A stretch of 64,000 nt of DNA from an uncultured Synechococcaceae cyanobacterium (GTDB lineage: Bacteria > Cyanobacteriota > Cyanobacteriia > PCC-6307 > Cyanobiaceae). The notes under the pieces are model-generated. The model was given only the letters and a program-made list of their open reading frames with translations, had not been told where the DNA came from and ran no database searches. The first letter of the stretch is position 1, and every line of letters starts with the position of its first letter. The stretch covers positions 1 to 64,000 of the forward strand of contig CACPJY010000008.1 of NCBI GenBank assembly GCA_902634405.1. The letters run 5' to 3'. Of the stretch, positions 26,782 to 37,051 are shown piece by piece. The position numbers were made by a program, and so were the translations under genes.

Positions 26782-27989
26782 ATAAGAAGTTTTTAAGAGT
26801 TTTAAGAGATTCCGACTCTTTTTCTTGGAAGGTTTTAACTGGTTTGAGGAGACCTTGGAACAAGCTTGAGATTCTAGATAGGTGGTTATTGGGAGAGCTT
26901 TTCCCCCCACTTTTGTTTGCGGTAGCGGCTTTTAGCGTTGTTTCTCTTTCCGTTGGGGTGATTTTTGATCTAGTTCGTAAGATTGTTGAAGCTGGCTTGC
27001 CTGTTCAAATCGCTTTGCAGGTTTTAAGTCTTCGTTTGCCTAGTTTCTTAGTTATTTCTTTCCCTATGGCCACATTAATGGCCACTCTCCTTGCATACAG
27101 TCGTTTGTCTGCGAATAGTGAATTGAAAGCTCTTAGGAGTGTTGGAGTTACGACGATTCGCATGGTTGCTCCTGCTTTGGCTCTTTCACTATTTATGTCA
27201 GGAATGACTTTTTTCTTTAATGATGTAATAGTTCCCAAAGCGAATAGAAGTGCTGAGTTAACTCTCCAACGTGCATTAGGGAAGGCTATATCTACAGAAA
27301 AAGGTAAGGACATTATTTATCCCCGTTTTGGAATTATTACTACACAAGATAAAGAAGATAGAAGGAGAGGGCTTGCTCAACTTTTTTACTCCAGACAATT
27401 TCGTGGCGGAGTCATGTACGAAGTTACATTGCTGGACTTTTCTCGACTAGGGTATACACAGATGCTTACTGCTGATAAAGGTCTATGGAACGAGAAAGAA
27501 GGTATGTGGGAATTTGTAGATGGTCAGGTACTTACACACACTCCCAATGGCAATACAAATACAGCTGACTTTGATCGTTATTTTTATCCTTTAAGCTCAG
27601 CACCTGTTCGTTTGGCGAAACTTGCAAAAGATGCAAATAATATGACTGTTTCAGAGGCAATAGAAGCTCAGAAGCTATATGCCAAAGCAGGTAATAAAAA
27701 AGAAGCAAGACGCATTAAAGTTCGTATTCAAGAAAAATTCACCCTTCCAATGGCCTGTCTAGTATTTGGTTTTATAGGAAGTAGTCTTGGCGCTAAACCA
27801 AATTCAAGAACAAGTAGAAGTCAAGGCTTTGGAATAAGTGTTGTCCTTATATTGGTTTATTACGTCCTTAGTTTCAGCTTTAGCTCATTGGGTGTAAAGG
27901 GAACTCTTATACCCTTCATTTCAGCTTGGACACCTGTTCTTATTTCCCTCTCTGGAGGATGTTTTTTGCTTCACCAAGCGAGTCGATGA
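26778..27989 (+). CDS. lptF: LptF/LptG-family permease
   Basis: A 403-residue YjgP/YjgQ permease: two or three N-terminal helices (LLGELFPPLLFAVAAFSVVSLSVG onward), a periplasmic beta-jellyroll domain (about 150-285) and three C-terminal helices. The start is a TTG overlapping the lptB stop (26778-26781). Only one permease gene is present, so it either pairs with itself or with a second copy elsewhere. No LptC gene is adjacent. Confidence 0.86.
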   Translation: MNKKFLRVLRDSDSFSWKVLTGLRRPWNKLEILDRWLLGELFPPLLFAVAAFSVVSLSVGVIFDLVRKIVEAGLPVQIALQVLSLRLPSFLVISFPMATLMATLLAYSRLSANSELKALRSVGVTTIRMVAPALALSLFMSGMTFFFNDVIVPKANRSAELTLQRALGKAISTEKGKDIIYPRFGIITTQDKEDRRRGLAQLFYSRQFRGGVMYEVTLLDFSRLGYTQMLTADKGLWNEKEGMWEFVDGQVLTHTPNGNTNTADFDRYFYPLSSAPVRLAKLAKDANNMTVSEAIEAQKLYAKAGNKKEARRIKVRIQEKFTLPMACLVFGFIGSSLGAKPNSRTSRSQGFGISVVLILVYYVLSFSFSSLGVKGTLIPFISAWTPVLISLSGGCFLLHQASR

Positions 27990-28030
27990 AACTCAATTCC
28001 AAAGTTTTCATTTAATGAGTTTGTTTTTTT

Positions 28031-28981
28031 ATGACTTTAATCTCTCTAACTACATTTTCTAATGATCCTGTCCTCTTACTTGGTTTTGCTGCTTTTACTT
28101 TTCTCCTAGCAGCTCTTCCAATAGCGTTTTGGGCTGTAAGTGGTGGATCTAGTTCGATTCTTGTGAGGTTATTAGTTGCTTTGTCTAACTTGGCACTTAC
28201 CGCTCAGTTGCTTCTTAGATGGTGGCAATCTGGACATTTTCCTATAAGTAATCTCTATGAGTCCCTCTGTTTTCTTGCCTGGGCGTGCACCTTGACGCAA
28301 TTATTAGTGGAACGCTCATGGCCTTCCCCTCTTGTGCCTGCTGCTGCAACTCCTATGGCCTTGATATCTGTTGCCTTTGCAAGTTTTGCTCTTCCTGAAA
28401 GGCTTCAAGAGGCTTCACCATTAGTTCCTGCTTTGAGATCTAGTTGGTTAGTTATGCACGTCAGTGTGATTATGTGTAGTTATGCGGCGTTATTGATTGG
28501 TTCTTTTTTATCTGCCTTGCTTTTATTCACAGATCGTGCACAACTCTTACAACTTAGAAGTAGTTCAGTCGGAACAGGTGGTTTTAGAAAAGGTATTCTA
28601 TTAAATCAAACCAATATGGATGATTCTAATGATATTCATTTGAGTTCTATTAATTTGAGCAGAATAGAAAAATTAGATAGTCTTAGCTATCGGACGATTA
28701 CGGTTGGATTTCTTTTGCTAACTATTGGCTTAATAAGTGGCGCTGTCTGGGCAAATGAAGCATGGGGGAGCTGGTGGAGCTGGGATCCTAAAGAGACTTG
28801 GGCCTTGGTCTCATGGTTGTTTTATGCAGCTTATTTACACACTAGATTAACTCGTGGTTGGAGAGGTAGAAAACCTGCTTTGGTAGCCATTTCTGGATCT
28901 TTAGTGATTTTTATTTGTTATATAGGCGTTAACCTGTTAGGCATTGGTCTTCATAGCTATGGGTGGTTTTTTGAGACTTAG
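28031..28981 (+). CDS. ccsA: Cytochrome c biogenesis protein CcsA
   Basis: CcsA (ResC/Ycf5), with Ccs1, delivers and attaches heme to c-type cytochromes on the lumenal side of the thylakoid membrane (system II). The 316-residue protein has about eight membrane helices. The tryptophan-rich heme motif [19 protein letters not shown] begins at about residue 245, and the C-terminal GLHSYGWFF is typical. Conserved histidines flank the motif. It converges with rpe. Confidence 0.94.
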   Translation: MTLISLTTFSNDPVLLLGFAAFTFLLAALPIAFWAVSGGSSSILVRLLVALSNLALTAQLLLRWWQSGHFPISNLYESLCFLAWACTLTQLLVERSWPSPLVPAAATPMALISVAFASFALPERLQEASPLVPALRSSWLVMHVSVIMCSYAALLIGSFLSALLLFTDRAQLLQLRSSSVGTGGFRKGILLNQTNMDDSNDIHLSSINLSRIEKLDSLSYRTITVGFLLLTIGLISGAVWANEAWGSWWSWDPKETWALVSWLFYAAYLHTRLTRGWRGRKPALVAISGSLVIFICYIGVNLLGIGLHSYGWFFET

Positions 28982-29036
28982 TTTTTTAATTCCTATAACG
29001 ATTATTATCTATATCTTAGTTCTTTATTTTTTATAT

Positions 29037-29705
29037 TTATGGTCTTTTACTTTTCCTTATCCCTTCAATCGCTTCTGCATAGTTAGGTTGGTTGAAAACA
29101 CCTGATCCGCTAACTATTGCGTTTGCACCAGCTTCAATAACTTTCCATGCATTGCTTGCCTTGATACCTCCGTCAACTTCTATCCAAGGATCTAATCCCC
29201 TCGAGTTGCAAATATTACGAAGTTCTCTGATCTTTTGAATTTGATTATCAATAAAGCTTTGTCCGCCAAAGCCTGGATTGACACTCATTATCAGGACTAA
29301 ATCACAAAGTTCAAGGCAGTATTCGAGAGTATCTAGTGGCGTTCCAGGATTTAGAACAGCACCAGCCTTTTTACCTAAATCTTTAATTTGCCCTAGATTC
29401 CTATGAAGATGAGGACATGCTTCAACTTGAACATAAATATGATCTGCCCCTGCTTTTGCAAAGTCTCCTACATATTTTTCAGGTTCCACGATCATCAAGT
29501 GAACATCTAGGGGCTTTTGGGTGACAGGTCTGATTGCTTCAACAATCAATGGCCCAATAGTGATATTCGGAACAAAGCGACCGTCCATTACATCTACATG
29601 GATCCAGTCAGCACCAGCCTCATCAACGGATTTGATTTCTTCGCCTAAGCGAGCAAAATCAGCTGAAAGGATCGAAGGGGCTACTACAAGAGGTTTTTGG
29701 CTCAT
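29037..29705 (-). CDS. rpe: Ribulose-phosphate 3-epimerase
   Basis: Interconverts ribulose-5-phosphate and xylulose-5-phosphate in the Calvin cycle and pentose phosphate path. The TIM-barrel signatures are intact: [29 protein letters not shown] with a metal-ligand Asp, [23 protein letters not shown] and EVDGGI. At 222 residues it is of normal length. It is divergent from glpX, its partner in the same pathway, with about 210 bp between them. Confidence 0.96.
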   Translation of the reverse strand: MSQKPLVVAPSILSADFARLGEEIKSVDEAGADWIHVDVMDGRFVPNITIGPLIVEAIRPVTQKPLDVHLMIVEPEKYVGDFAKAGADHIYVQVEACPHLHRNLGQIKDLGKKAGAVLNPGTPLDTLEYCLELCDLVLIMSVNPGFGGQSFIDNQIQKIRELRNICNSRGLDPWIEVDGGIKASNAWKVIEAGANAIVSGSGVFNQPNYAEAIEGIRKSKRP

Positions 29706-29831
29706 AAGTATTACTCGTAATCTTTGAGATTCTATGGATTAGAGGTCCCTCTTTTAAGTATGACTCCTCTCACTGATACAGTTAGCGGCGCTTATGGTCT
29801 GAGAACTACTGCGGCATTTACTTGTTGTTTC

Positions 29832-29857
29832 GATCATTAACAAATTTGTTGCTGATC
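29832..29857. promoter_or_regulatory. 26-bp dyad upstream of glpX, candidate operator
   Basis: GATCA-TT-AACAAATTTGTT-GC-TGATC: a 12-bp perfect palindrome (29839-29850) flanked symmetrically by GATCA and TGATC, with only the two bases on each side not matching. It lies in the 213-bp rpe/glpX gap, 62 bp before the preferred glpX start. Its size and symmetry suit a dimeric regulator, for example of the LysR or CRP/NtcA kind, although it does not match the NtcA consensus. The rest of the gap shows nothing else I can name. Confidence 0.45.
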
Positions 29858-29918
29858 AAAAAAGCTTTTCCGCTTAGTCCTTCACTTGAGCCACCAACCT
29901 CTAACCAATTGTCTTCTA

Positions 29919-30923
29919 GTGGACCGCACTCTTATTCAGGAAATACTCGAGGTCGTCGAACAAGCGGCCATAGCTTCTGCTCGCCTCACTGGACTAGGAA
30001 AGAAAGATGAGGCTGATGCTGCCGCAGTAGAAGCTATGCGAGAGCGCATGGGTCAAATTGCAATGCAAGGAAGGATTGTTATCGGTGAAGGAGAACGTGA
30101 TGAGGCTCCGATGCTTTATATAGGCGAGGAAGTGGGAAGTGGGACTGGACCTGGGGTCGATTTTGCTGTGGACCCTTGCGAAGGGACTAACCTTTGCGCA
30201 AATAATCAACGTGGTTCTATGGCTGTATTGGCAGCATCAGACCGTGGTGGATTATTTAATGCACCAGATTTTTATATGAAAAAGCTTGCTGCTCCACCAG
30301 CGGCCAAGGGTAAGGTTGACATAAGAAAATCTGCTACTCAAAACATCAATATTCTTAGTAGATGCCTTGATGTTGCGGTTAGCGATCTCACAATTGTCGT
30401 AATGGATCGTGCTCGTCATAAAGATCTCATAGCTGAAATCCGCTCTACTGGTGCAAGAGTGCAACCTATTTCAGATGGAGACGTTCAGGCTGCAATAGCT
30501 TGTGGTTTTGCGGGAACAGGGACCCATTGTTTGATGGGTATTGGAGCCGCCCCCGAGGGGGTTATTTCTGCGGCCGCTATGAGGGCACTAGGAGGGCATT
30601 TTCAAGGTCAGTTGGTTTATGACCCTGCTATAGCTCAAACAAGTGAATGGGCTGACTATACAAAGGAAGGAAATATTGCGAGGCTTAACGACATGGGCAT
30701 AACAGATATTGACAAGATATATGAGGCGGAAGAGCTTGCATCAGGAGAAAACGTTGTTTTCGCTGGTAGTGGAATCACTGATGGACTTTTGTTTAACGGA
30801 GTTAAGTTTGAAACTGATTGCACTCGAACAAGCAGTTTGGTTATTAGTACTTTGGATAATACAGCTCGATTCACTAATACCGTCCACATCAAAGCCGGTG
30901 CGAAAAGCATCGCTTTGAGCTGA
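29919..30923 (+). CDS. glpX: Fructose-1,6-/sedoheptulose-1,7-bisphosphatase, class II
   Basis: The bifunctional FBPase/SBPase of the cyanobacterial Calvin cycle. The frame opens at a TTG at 29886, but homologues begin at (M)[14 protein letters not shown], which fits the GTG at 29919 (334 residues). The metal-site motifs [20 protein letters not shown] and VDPCEGT are present. It is divergent from rpe and followed 28 bases later by hemA on the same strand. Confidence 0.96.
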   Translation: MDRTLIQEILEVVEQAAIASARLTGLGKKDEADAAAVEAMRERMGQIAMQGRIVIGEGERDEAPMLYIGEEVGSGTGPGVDFAVDPCEGTNLCANNQRGSMAVLAASDRGGLFNAPDFYMKKLAAPPAAKGKVDIRKSATQNINILSRCLDVAVSDLTIVVMDRARHKDLIAEIRSTGARVQPISDGDVQAAIACGFAGTGTHCLMGIGAAPEGVISAAAMRALGGHFQGQLVYDPAIAQTSEWADYTKEGNIARLNDMGITDIDKIYEAEELASGENVVFAGSGITDGLLFNGVKFETDCTRTSSLVISTLDNTARFTNTVHIKAGAKSIALS

Positions 30924-30951
30924 ACAAATTAAAGTATTTAGGTAATTTTCT

Positions 30952-32259
30952 ATGCACATCGCCGTTGTCGGTCTGAGTCATCGAACCGCACCGGTTGAGA
31001 TCCGCGAAAAGCTTAGTATTCCTGAGCAAAACATGGAATCATCCTTACAAGCTTTAAAGGGTGATGAGCAGGTTCTTGAGGCCTCTATTCTCAGCACTTG
31101 CAATCGTTTAGAGATTTATTCATTAGTTCGTAACCCCGAAGAAGGTACTTATGCTATTAATAATTTTCTTTGCAGTTTTTCAGGATTAAAAAAGCAAGAA
31201 TTATCACCTCATCTTTTTACTTTTCATCATAAAGAGGCTATTGAGCACTTAATGCGAGTCGCATCTGGCCTCGACAGCATGGTTTTAGGAGAGGGACAGA
31301 TTCTTTCTCAAGTTAAGAAAATGGTTCGTCTGGGTCAGGAGTACCAGTCAATGGGTCCAATCCTTAATAGGCTACTTACTCAGGCAGTAAGTACAGGCAA
31401 AAAAGTTCGAAGCGAAACCAATTTAGGCACCGGAGCCGTTTCTATAAGCTCTGCTGCAGTTGAACTAGCTCAGTTAAAGCTTGGACAATCAAGAGGACAA
31501 GACCGACTCCTCACCTTGGAATCAGAGAAGGTTGCAGTTGTAGGAGCAGGAAGGATGAGTCGTCTTCTTTTGCAACACTTACAAGCCAAAGGATGTAATG
31601 AGGTTGAGTTGCTGAATAGATCTAGAGAAAGAGCTGATCAACTTGCAGCAGATTTTTCTGATATGAAAATTACTTGTAGTTTGCTTGATGGTTTAGATAA
31701 CTGTTTGGGAAAATGCTCACTTGTTTTTACAAGTACTGCTTCGGAAGAACCAATAATTAATGCAGCACGATTGAGAAACTTAAAAAGAGATTCGCTTTTA
31801 CGTTTAATTGACATTGGGGTTCCTAGAAATATCTCTGCTGACGTTTCTGGCATTTCTGGAATAGAGGCTCATGATGTAGATGCTCTCCAGGAAGTTGTAT
31901 CGAGAAATCAAGAGACTCGTCAGCGAGTAGCCCAAGAGGCGGAGGGCTACCTCAAAGAGGAGACGAGACTGTTTCTTGAGTGGTGGGAGAGTCTTGAAGC
32001 AGTACCGACAATTAATCTTTTAAGAGCTTCATTAGAGAATGTCCGAAAGGAAGAGCTGCAAAAGGCTCTTAGCAGGATGGGACCAGATTTCTCCGCTAGA
32101 GAACGCAAAGTAGTTGAGGCTTTGAGTAAAGGAATAATCAATAAAATCCTTCATGCCCCAGTCACTCAGTTGAGAGCTCCTCAATCTAGATCAGAAAGGA
32201 AAGAGGCTTTGAGAGTGGTAGAGGCTCTTTTTGATCTTCAAAAGGACCCTCATAAATAG
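30952..32259 (+). CDS. hemA: Glutamyl-tRNA reductase
   Basis: The first committed step of tetrapyrrole (heme and chlorophyll) synthesis: NADPH-dependent reduction of glutamyl-tRNA to glutamate-1-semialdehyde. GLSHRTAPVEIRE opens the protein. The catalytic cysteine is Cys50 in STCNRLEIY, and the NADPH domain has VAVVGAGRMSRLL. A C-terminal dimerisation helix completes 435 residues. It lies 28 bases after glpX and may share its transcript. Confidence 0.97.
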   Translation: MHIAVVGLSHRTAPVEIREKLSIPEQNMESSLQALKGDEQVLEASILSTCNRLEIYSLVRNPEEGTYAINNFLCSFSGLKKQELSPHLFTFHHKEAIEHLMRVASGLDSMVLGEGQILSQVKKMVRLGQEYQSMGPILNRLLTQAVSTGKKVRSETNLGTGAVSISSAAVELAQLKLGQSRGQDRLLTLESEKVAVVGAGRMSRLLLQHLQAKGCNEVELLNRSRERADQLAADFSDMKITCSLLDGLDNCLGKCSLVFTSTASEEPIINAARLRNLKRDSLLRLIDIGVPRNISADVSGISGIEAHDVDALQEVVSRNQETRQRVAQEAEGYLKEETRLFLEWWESLEAVPTINLLRASLENVRKEELQKALSRMGPDFSARERKVVEALSKGIINKILHAPVTQLRAPQSRSERKEALRVVEALFDLQKDPHK

Positions 32260-32379
32260 CTTGGAAGGCTCACTAAACATTTTGTTTTTAAGTGTTTTCC
32301 ACAAAAAATGCTTTTAATTAGTCTTTAAATGCAAACTCTCCAGTAGGTTTAAATTATTACGCCTATATGAGACCGCGGC

Positions 32380-33675
32380 ATGAAGCGAGTTCTTGCAATT
32401 ATTCTTGGTGGCGGTGCTGGTACTCGGTTGTATCCACTGACAAAGATGCGTGCCAAGCCAGCAGTCCCTCTCGCTGGAAAGTATCGCCTAATAGATATCC
32501 CTATAAGCAACTGTATTAATTCGAGCATCAACAAGATGTATGTGTTGACTCAATTCAACAGTGCATCACTTAACAGACACCTCACTCAGACATATAACTT
32601 GAGCGCTCCCTTTGGTCAAGGATTTGTAGAGGTGCTTGCTGCTCAGCAAACCCCTGAAAGCCCATCGTGGTTTGAAGGCACTGCTGATGCGGTTAGAAAG
32701 TATCAATGGCTTTTCCAAGAGTGGGATGTTGATGAATATCTGATCCTTTCTGGTGACCAGCTTTATCGGATGGATTACAGCCTTTTTGTGGAACATCACC
32801 GTAAAAACAATTCTGATTTAACCGTGGCTGCATTGCCTGTAACTGAAGAACAGGCACAAGCATTTGGTCTTATGAGAATTGACAACAAGGGGGAAATTAA
32901 GGAATTTAAAGAAAAACCAAAAGGTGAATCTTTGAAGAAAATGGCTGTGGATACAACTCAGTTTGGCTTATCTAAGGAGTCCTCTAGATCCAAGCCTTAC
33001 CTAGCCTCTATGGGTATCTATGTTTTTAGTAGAGATACTCTCTTTGATCTTTTGAATAAGAATCCTTTGCATAAGGATTTTGGCAAAGAGGTTATTCCTG
33101 AGGCTTTGATTAGAGGAGATAAATTAAACAGTTATATTTTTGATGATTATTGGGAGGATATCGGGACAATTGGTGCATTTTATGAAGCCAACTTAGCTCT
33201 TACTCAACAACCAAGTCCACCTTTTAGTTTTTATGATGAAAAGTTTCCAATTTATACAAGGCCAAGATACCTTCCACCTATTAAATTAGTAGATGCGCAG
33301 ATCACAGATTCAATTATTGGAGAAGGTTCAATATTAAAATCATGTAGTATTCACCATTGTGTACTTGGTGTTCGGAGCAGGGTAGAGAGTAACGTTGTTT
33401 TGCAGGACTCTTTAGTGATGGGGGCCGATTTCGTTGAGTCTGCTGAGGAACGAATCGCCTTAAGAAAAGGAGGCGGTATTCCTTTAGGTGTAGGAGAAGC
33501 TACGACTGTTAAGGGTGCAATTCTAGATAAAAATACTCGTATTGGTAATAATGTGTCTATCATTAATAAAGATAATGTTGAAGAGGCTGACAGGGCTGAT
33601 GAAGGTTTTTATATAAGAAATGGAAAAGTAGTTGTTATTAAGAATGCAACTATTTCTGATGGAACAATTATTTAG
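32380..33675 (+). CDS. glgC: Glucose-1-phosphate adenylyltransferase
   Basis: Makes ADP-glucose from glucose-1-phosphate and ATP, the regulated step of glycogen synthesis. The nucleotide-binding start [29 protein letters not shown] is split by the usual [18 protein letters not shown] and [13 protein letters not shown] are active-site regions. The C-terminal left-handed beta-helix (about 290-431) carries the 3-phosphoglycerate regulatory site. At 431 residues it is full length. A 120-bp AT-rich gap separates it from hemA. Confidence 0.97.
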   Translation: MKRVLAIILGGGAGTRLYPLTKMRAKPAVPLAGKYRLIDIPISNCINSSINKMYVLTQFNSASLNRHLTQTYNLSAPFGQGFVEVLAAQQTPESPSWFEGTADAVRKYQWLFQEWDVDEYLILSGDQLYRMDYSLFVEHHRKNNSDLTVAALPVTEEQAQAFGLMRIDNKGEIKEFKEKPKGESLKKMAVDTTQFGLSKESSRSKPYLASMGIYVFSRDTLFDLLNKNPLHKDFGKEVIPEALIRGDKLNSYIFDDYWEDIGTIGAFYEANLALTQQPSPPFSFYDEKFPIYTRPRYLPPIKLVDAQITDSIIGEGSILKSCSIHHCVLGVRSRVESNVVLQDSLVMGADFVESAEERIALRKGGGIPLGVGEATTVKGAILDKNTRIGNNVSIINKDNVEEADRADEGFYIRNGKVVVIKNATISDGTII

Positions 33676-33836
33676 CTAAAAATTTTTAATTAGGATTGTT
33701 GTTACACTTAGCCTTCTTTCCTATTGATTTTGCTGTTACAGGCAAATTAATGGGTCAATGCTGACATTAGTGACTATTAGGCAGCAGTTTTTTGGTTACC
33801 TAGTCACACTGTCGCATGTATATGATTTCCTTTCCA

Positions 33837-35252
33837 ATGTCCAAGGCTCATTTCGGTCTAATCGGCCTTGGTGTAATGGGGGAAAACCTTGTACTTAATG
33901 CTGAGCGGAATGGTTTCTCTAGTGTTGTTTATAACAGAACTTATTCAAAGACTGAGGAGTTCCTGAAGGGGAGAGCCTTTGGGAAGCAAATCTCAGGTGC
34001 AGTTGATCTCCAAGATTTTGTTGCCAAGCTTGAGCGTCCCCGCAGAATCCTGATGATGATTAAGGCTGGATCTCCTATAGATGCGGTCATTAAACAAATT
34101 TCTCCGCTATTGGAAGAAGGAGATCTATTGATAGATGGTGGAAATTCTGAATTCCGTGATACAGAAAGAAGGGTTTTGGAATTGGAGAGCAATAGCTTTG
34201 GCTACATAGGAATGGGGGTCTCTGGTGGGTCTAAGGGGGCATTAGAAGGACCAAGCATGATGCCTGGAGGTACAAAAGCTTCTTATGAAGCCATCGAGCC
34301 GCTTTTGAAAAAGATGGCTGCCCAAGTTGAAGACGGACCTTGTGTTACATACATTGGCCCGGGAGGCTCAGGACACTTTGTGAAAACTATCCATAATGGA
34401 ATTGAATATGGAATTGAGCAGATTCTTGCTGAGGCATACGATTTAATGAAAAGACTTGGTGGTTTTTCAGGAACTCAGATTGCAGATATTTTTTCTGCAT
34501 GGAGCGAAACAGAAGAACTTTCATCTTATTTAGTAGAGATTACAGAGATTTGCTTAAGGACTAAGGACCCAGAGACAGGGAGAGAAGTAGTTGAATTGAT
34601 CTTGGATAAAGCAGGGCAAAAAGGTACAGGTCTATGGACTGTTGTAAGTGCATTGGAGTTAGGTGTCTCTGTACCCACTATTTATGCAGCGCTAAATGCT
34701 CGGGTAATGAGCTCAATGAAGTCTGAGCGTCTTGCGGCTCAGGAAATTATCAATTCTCCTGTGAAAAGTAGTCATAAGCCAGGTGACTTTCCCTTTGATA
34801 AAAATCATTTAATGGATGCAGTCGTTCTAGCTTGTATTGCAAGTTATGCTCAAGGAATAGCACTTCTTCAGGCAGGTTCTAATTATTACAAATATGATTT
34901 ACAGATGTCTTCCATCTCTCAAATATGGAAAGGTGGATGCATTATCAGGGCTCGAATGTTGAAAAGGATTCAAGAAGCCTATTCTGTAAATAATAAGCTG
35001 CCTAATTTGTTGCTTGACCCTTGGTTTGTTAAACAGATTAACAGTCGTCTTCCTGGACTCTCAAATATAGTTGCAGCTGCCTCGCTAAATGGAATTCCAG
35101 TTCCTTGTCTAAGTAGTACTTTGGATTACATTAATAGTTATCGAACTGGCAGACTTCCTCAAAATCTTGTGCAGGCAATGCGTGATTGCTTTGGATCACA
35201 TACTTATGAACGTGTAGACGTAGAAGGTCTGTTCCATACAGACTGGTTGTAA
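33837..35252 (+). CDS. gnd: 6-phosphogluconate dehydrogenase (decarboxylating)
   Basis: Oxidises 6-phosphogluconate to ribulose-5-phosphate with NADP. The frame opens at 33816, but the ATG at 33837 (MSKAHFGLIGLGVMGENL) gives the standard N-terminal Rossmann start and 471 residues. LIDGGNSEFRDTERR, SGGSKGALEGPSMMPGG and GSGHFVKTIHNGIEYG hold the substrate- and catalytic-site residues. It is followed 13 bases later by pgl, the preceding enzyme of the same pathway. Confidence 0.96.
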   Translation: MSKAHFGLIGLGVMGENLVLNAERNGFSSVVYNRTYSKTEEFLKGRAFGKQISGAVDLQDFVAKLERPRRILMMIKAGSPIDAVIKQISPLLEEGDLLIDGGNSEFRDTERRVLELESNSFGYIGMGVSGGSKGALEGPSMMPGGTKASYEAIEPLLKKMAAQVEDGPCVTYIGPGGSGHFVKTIHNGIEYGIEQILAEAYDLMKRLGGFSGTQIADIFSAWSETEELSSYLVEITEICLRTKDPETGREVVELILDKAGQKGTGLWTVVSALELGVSVPTIYAALNARVMSSMKSERLAAQEIINSPVKSSHKPGDFPFDKNHLMDAVVLACIASYAQGIALLQAGSNYYKYDLQMSSISQIWKGGCIIRARMLKRIQEAYSVNNKLPNLLLDPWFVKQINSRLPGLSNIVAAASLNGIPVPCLSSTLDYINSYRTGRLPQNLVQAMRDCFGSHTYERVDVEGLFHTDWL

Positions 35253-35265
35253 TTGGAATGCGTGA

Positions 35266-35979
35266 ATGACTACTTATAAAGTTGAGGTTGCGAGAGATTT
35301 AAATGATCTTTCTCAACGAGCAACTCAAATCATTGCCTCATATATTGATTTAGCTCTTGACCAAAGAGAAAGAGCCCAAATTGCCCTTTCTGGTGGATCT
35401 ACACCAGGACTAACATATTCTTTGTTGAGCAAAGAACATTTACCTTGGGACCGAGTAGACGTGATTCTTGGTGATGAGCGTTGGGTTGATGAAAATAGTG
35501 ATTTAAGCAATGCAGCTATGCTTCGACAGACCCTCCTTTTATCAGGACCAGGTTCTGCAGCACGCTTTTATCCTGTTCCTACAGTTGAACTTGGCAGTCC
35601 TCAGGAAAGTGCAAATGCATTTGCTGAAATTTTAGGAAAAGTTTGCAAGGGGGACCCTCCAATTTTTGATCTTGCTGTTCTTGGTATTGGCGATGATGGT
35701 CATACTGCATCACTTTTCCCAGGAACCGACTCTTTGAAAGTTCATGATTGTTGGACTGCTGTTTCTAGAGGAAATGACCTTGATCGAATTACGCTTACTG
35801 CACCCGTACTCAGCTCAGCAAGGAAGGTGGTTTTTTTAATAAGTGGAGAAAGTAAAAATGAGGCCTTGAAACGATTATTAGATGATTCAGAATCTATTGA
35901 TAGGACCCCTGCCCGTTTAGTTCAAACAAGTTCTGAAGTTCATATCCTTGCAGATTCTGCTGCAGCTGATGGTTTATGA
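35266..35979 (+). CDS. pgl: 6-phosphogluconolactonase
   Basis: Hydrolyses 6-phosphogluconolactone in the oxidative pentose phosphate path. The signatures LSGGSTPGLTY, ILGDERWV and GIGDDGHTASLFPG of the SOL/NagB-like family are all present in 237 residues. It forms an operon with gnd. Older annotations call this enzyme DevB; it is unrelated to the exporter adaptor at 6.7 kb. zwf and opcA are not in the window. Confidence 0.94.
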   Translation: MTTYKVEVARDLNDLSQRATQIIASYIDLALDQRERAQIALSGGSTPGLTYSLLSKEHLPWDRVDVILGDERWVDENSDLSNAAMLRQTLLLSGPGSAARFYPVPTVELGSPQESANAFAEILGKVCKGDPPIFDLAVLGIGDDGHTASLFPGTDSLKVHDCWTAVSRGNDLDRITLTAPVLSSARKVVFLISGESKNEALKRLLDDSESIDRTPARLVQTSSEVHILADSAAADGL

Positions 35980-36061
35980 AGATGTAAGTAAAAAAGTCTT
36001 ATGTGGAATCTGATTAATTCATCTCTTTTAAAATTTTATTGTCACGACATTGAACAAAGAA

Positions 36062-36625
36062 ATGGCGTTAGCAAGTGAACCTGAAAAGTTGATTATTTCT
36101 AATAGTCAGTTCTCGGATTGGGATTGTCTTAACGACTCAATTATGGGAGGGAATAGCCATGCTTCCTGCGAAGTCGTTTCAGATGGACTGTTAATAAATG
36201 GATTACTTGTAGAGGAAGGCGGCGGTTTTATAAGTTGTCGCTCACCTGTTTTTCAACACCCATTAAATCTGTCGGAATTCACAGCTTTTCAGGTCGATGT
36301 TGACGGACGGGGGCGAACATTGAAATTTGCAGTTGCATGCAGGGATAGATTTCTGGGAGTAACCGACTTGGTGGATTGGGGCTTGCGTTGGGTTACAGAG
36401 TTCCCAACAAATCAGTCTGGGACAACAAAGATTCGAATTCCATTTAAAGAACTTAAGCCCACCATTAGAGCGAAATCAGTGTCCTTGCCAATCAAATTTG
36501 ATTCTTCTTCGATTATTCAGTTTCAATTGCTTCATTCGAAATTTGGTTTGGCTGGGAAATTAAATACTGGTTTTCGACCCGGCAAAATAGAAATCCTATT
36601 TCGGTCTATTCGTGCTCTCAGATAG
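36062..36625 (+). CDS. CIA30-family (NDUFAF1-like) protein
   Basis: A 187-residue protein counted from the ATG at 36062; a TTG at 36050 is in frame. It resembles the CIA30 domain, named after a mitochondrial complex I assembly factor and related to galactose-binding beta sandwiches. Typical parts are WDCLNDSIMGGNSHASCEV at the start, GGGFISCRSP, and the end pattern GFRPGKIEILFRSI. In cyanobacteria it could help assembly of the NDH-1 complex, but this is not shown. Its end overlaps the next gene by 14 bases. Confidence 0.8.
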   Translation: MALASEPEKLIISNSQFSDWDCLNDSIMGGNSHASCEVVSDGLLINGLLVEEGGGFISCRSPVFQHPLNLSEFTAFQVDVDGRGRTLKFAVACRDRFLGVTDLVDWGLRWVTEFPTNQSGTTKIRIPFKELKPTIRAKSVSLPIKFDSSSIIQFQLLHSKFGLAGKLNTGFRPGKIEILFRSIRALR

Positions 36626-37031
36626 TCGCTTTAACAATCTTTCGGAGATGGTTGCAGCTTCTGCAGACATATGTCTTAAACCTTGGAACCATGCTGTGGT
36701 GATTGTTCAGCCTTCTCAGGATGTTGTGGCTGAATCAGATTCTGAGAATTTGCTCTTTTCTAATTTTCCTCTCGATTTAATAATGAGGATTGAATGTCGG
36801 GATAAAAGAGGCAATCGTTTTAGCGACAATGATCTTGAATTGGAAATCTATCGAAGTGGTAAAGAAATAAATTTGATGTTGAGTTGGGTGAACCAGTCCG
36901 AACGACCACTCCTATGGCATAGCAAGCATTCAGTGTGGATGGATGGAAATACTGGTCAACGTTGTGACCGTCCTAAAGATGGAGACTCTCTTGAGTCATT
37001 GGCTAGACGAACTAGATCAATATTTGATTAA
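36612..37031 (+). CDS. Uncharacterised conserved protein, 139 residues
   Basis: I do not recognise the family. It is a mixed alpha/beta, soluble protein without signal peptide; the C-terminal part has aromatic residues (MLSWVNQSERPLLWHSKHSVWMD) and a basic/acidic tail. The frame starts at a GTG inside the CIA30 gene; an ATG at 36648 is also possible. The overlap indicates a two-gene operon with CIA30. It converges with ilvD 20 bases further on. Confidence 0.6.
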   Translation: MLSDSRFNNLSEMVAASADICLKPWNHAVVIVQPSQDVVAESDSENLLFSNFPLDLIMRIECRDKRGNRFSDNDLELEIYRSGKEINLMLSWVNQSERPLLWHSKHSVWMDGNTGQRCDRPKDGDSLESLARRTRSIFD

Positions 37032-37051
37032 AAGTAGATCATGTCTATGGC

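Noticed and set aside
29761-29775. ACTCCTCTCAC, reminiscent of the unpaired motif of the small RNA Yfr1
   Set aside because: The core differs from the Yfr1 motif as I recall it and I found no flanking hairpins of the right shape; the usual genomic context is also absent.
32281-32330. Possible A/T-rich hairpin after hemA
   Set aside because: Only short imperfect A-T pairing could be drawn; not distinguishable from AT-rich background.
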